The position numbers and the translations under genes were made by a program. The notes under the pieces were generated by a model. It searched no databases and had not been told where the DNA came from. It saw nothing but the letters and a program-made list of their open reading frames with translations. DNA of 5,761 nt from an uncultured Porphyromonadaceae bacterium (GTDB lineage Bacteria > Bacteroidota > Bacteroidia > Bacteroidales > Muribaculaceae): assembly GCA_905212215.1 (NCBI GenBank), contig CAJMDR010000150.1:1-5761 (forward strand), written 5' to 3'. Positions 4,379 to 5,761 of the stretch are shown one piece after another (the stretch's first letter is position 1; each line of letters begins with the position of its first letter).

Positions 4379-5125
4379 ATGAAACTACTGGAAGGAAAAA
4401 CAGCACTTATCACCGGTGCCGCCCGCGGCATCGGAAAAGCCCTCGCTCTGCGGTTTGCGCAGAACGGCGCCAACATCGCTTTTACCGACCTGGTGATAGA
4501 CGAAAACGGAGAACAGACAAAACGCGAAATAGAGGAACTCGGTGTGAAATGCATGGCCTATGCCTCCAATGCCGCCGATTTTGCTCAGACTGCAGAAGTG
4601 GTTGAGAAAGTCAAGAACGACTTCGGCCACATCGACATTCTTGTCAACAATGCAGGCATTACGAAAGATGGCCTGATGATGCGTATGTCCGAAGGTCAGT
4701 GGGATGCCGTCATCAATGTCAACCTCAAGTCGGCCTTCAATTTCATCCATGCCGTTCTTCCCATCATGATGCGCCAGCGTGCCGGTTCCATCATCAACAT
4801 GGCGTCGGTTGTGGGCGTACACGGCAACGCAGGACAGGCAAACTATGCAGCTTCCAAAGCCGGCCTTATAGCTCTTGCCAAGAGCATAGCTCAGGAAGTA
4901 GGATCGCGTGGCATCCGCGCAAATGCCATCGCTCCCGGCTTCATCGAGACTGCCATGACAGCTGCTCTGCCTGACGATGTACGTCAGGACTGGGTCAAGA
5001 AGATTCCTCTCCGTCGCGGCGGCACTACCGAAGACATCGCCAACGTGGCATTGTTCCTCGCCTCCGACCTCAGCTCATACGTCTCCGGCCAGGTTATTCA
5101 GGTCGATGGCGGCATGAATATGTAA
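4379..5125 (+). CDS. fabG: 3-oxoacyl-ACP reductase FabG
   Basis: 248 aa classical short-chain dehydrogenase, standard FabG length. Cofactor motif TGAARGIG (12-19), NNAG (90-93), and the catalytic set Asn (VNVN region, 113-115), Ser143, Tyr156 and Lys160 (YAASK) are all present. The PG motif (187-188) and the C-terminal SGQVIQVDGGMNM end are typical of FabG. It reduces 3-oxoacyl-ACP to 3-hydroxyacyl-ACP with NADPH in the type II fatty-acid synthase, directly after the KAS III condensation step encoded upstream. The 23-base gap upstream is A/T-rich (GATAGATAA) with no promoter or Shine-Dalgarno, so it is expressed from the tetR promoter. A strong terminator follows. Other short-chain reductases are possible, but end-to-end motif agreement favours FabG. 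Confidence 0.93.
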   Translation: MKLLEGKTALITGAARGIGKALALRFAQNGANIAFTDLVIDENGEQTKREIEELGVKCMAYASNAADFAQTAEVVEKVKNDFGHIDILVNNAGITKDGLMMRMSEGQWDAVINVNLKSAFNFIHAVLPIMMRQRAGSIINMASVVGVHGNAGQANYAASKAGLIALAKSIAQEVGSRGIRANAIAPGFIETAMTAALPDDVRQDWVKKIPLRRGGTTEDIANVALFLASDLSSYVSGQVIQVDGGMNM

Positions 5126-5146
5126 AATCTTACTGACTTACATAAG

Positions 5147-5194
5147 GCTTCAGGAAGCGACGAGAGCGTATCTCGCCTTCCTGAAGCTGTTTTT
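5147..5194 (+). terminator. Strong rho-independent terminator after fabG
   Basis: An 11-bp perfect stem GCTTCAGGAAG (5147-5157) / CTTCCTGAAGC (5177-5187) encloses a second stem CGAGA/TCTCG (5161-5165, 5171-5175) and is followed by TGTTTTT. It ends the tetR-KAS III-fabG transcript 22 bases after the fabG stop and lies 20 bases before ispD. Confidence 0.88.
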
Positions 5195-5202
5195 ATAATT
5201 CT

Positions 5203-5210
5203 TATCCTTG
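5203..5210 (+). promoter_or_regulatory. Possible -7 box TATCCTTG of ispD
   Basis: Matches TAnnTTTG at seven of eight bases and ends 3 bases before the ispD ATG. It would make the mRNA leaderless. Its -33 region would lie in the terminator's 3' arm and has no clear TTG. Read-through from fabG is the alternative. Confidence 0.28.
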
Positions 5211-5213
5211 AAA

Positions 5214-5761
5214 ATGGCGAAAATAGCTGTAGTGCTCGGCGGCGGCTCAGGAACGAGAGCAGGTGGCACCGTGCCAAAACAATTTCAGTTGCTGAACGGC
5301 AAATCCATGCTGTCGTTGAGCATAGAGGCCATGTGCAAAGGAGGTGCGGAATGTTGCTTCGTGGTGTTGCATCCGGAATTCTTACGCGACTGGGAAACCG
5401 AACTGCAGGCATTTCCTGTGCCTGCTTTTGCTGTTTGCGGAGGAAAGACTCGTTGGCACTCGGTGAAAAACGCCCTTCTTGCCATAGAGGAAAGATATGA
5501 CACTAAAGGACATCTTATCGCCATTCACGACGGTGCCAGGCCGCTTGTGCCATGTCAGGTAATGGAAACTGGCTGGGAAGTGGCGGAGCAATATGGAGCC
5601 GTAGTGCCGGTGGTGCCGGTAACTGATTCCTTGCGGCAGATACTTCCCGACGGAAGTTCCATGTCAGTGGATCGCAGTGTTTTCAGGGCTGTGCAGACTC
5701 CTCAGGTTTTCAAGTCAGAGATTATAATTGACGCTTACCGGAAGCCATTTAAATCAACTTT
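5214..5761 (+). CDS. ispD: 2-C-methyl-D-erythritol 4-phosphate cytidylyltransferase IspD, cut at window end
   Basis: 182 codons are visible; the family is about 220-235 aa, so roughly 40 residues are missing. Signature motifs in order: nucleotide-binding loop LGGGSGTR (8-15) with Arg15, PKQF (21-24) with Lys22, IHDGARP (104-110) with Asp106 and Arg109, VPVTDSLRQ (134-142), and VDRSVFRAVQTPQVF (152-166) with Arg154. These match the CTP- and substrate-binding residues of E. coli IspD. The enzyme joins CTP and methylerythritol phosphate in the non-mevalonate isoprenoid pathway, in the cytoplasm. The start is the only ATG near the loop; the next is codon 32, past essential motifs. It follows the fabG terminator, so it is probably a separate unit, with at best a near-leaderless promoter. 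No metabolic link to the FAS genes beyond adjacency. Confidence 0.94.
   Translation, partial: MAKIAVVLGGGSGTRAGGTVPKQFQLLNGKSMLSLSIEAMCKGGAECCFVVLHPEFLRDWETELQAFPVPAFAVCGGKTRWHSVKNALLAIEERYDTKGHLIAIHDGARPLVPCQVMETGWEVAEQYGAVVPVVPVTDSLRQILPDGSSMSVDRSVFRAVQTPQVFKSEIIIDAYRKPFKST

Overview
The window looks like a Bacteroidales chromosome, possibly Muribaculaceae-like. Promoters match the Bacteroidota -7 consensus TAnnTTTG, at least two of them with a TTG element 20 bases upstream. Starts lack Shine-Dalgarno sequences and follow A/T-rich leaders. The protein families (a TIGR02757/DUF2400 protein; a TetR - KAS III - FabG - IspD run) fit that phylum. The family-level guess is weak.

Left part (1 to about 1460): the regulatory end of what looks like a prophage or other transposable element. 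A LexA/CI-type S24 repressor (659-1318, +) is transcribed toward the chromosome. Two small genes on the opposite strand (a 73-aa protein and a truncated helix-turn-helix protein, joined by an ATGA overlap) run out of the window to the left. The space between them holds a perfect 15-bp palindrome over the -33 element of the leftward promoter, an 8-bp inverted repeat around it, a second promoter-like box facing the first, and a hairpin plus T-run in the leftward leader. This resembles a lysis/lysogeny switch. The order (terminal repressor, opposing small early genes) recalls transposable Mu-like phages, but no transposase lies in the window. From 1319 to 1531 I find no gene, only two TGTGTCAA repeats 13 bases apart, which may lie near the element's end.

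Middle (1532-1942): a rightward terminator, a leftward terminator, and an initiator tRNA-fMet on the minus strand with all three initiator hallmarks and its own promoter.

Right part (1943-5761): chromosomal genes. A TIGR02757/DUF2400 gene (minus) diverges from a three-gene operon: a TetR regulator, a ketoacyl-ACP synthase III homologue with an intact Cys-His-Asn triad, and FabG. The regulator probably controls the two fatty-acid or polyketide chain-building enzymes through palindromes at its promoter. A strong terminator closes the operon. The isoprenoid enzyme IspD follows and is cut by the window end about 40 residues short of full length.
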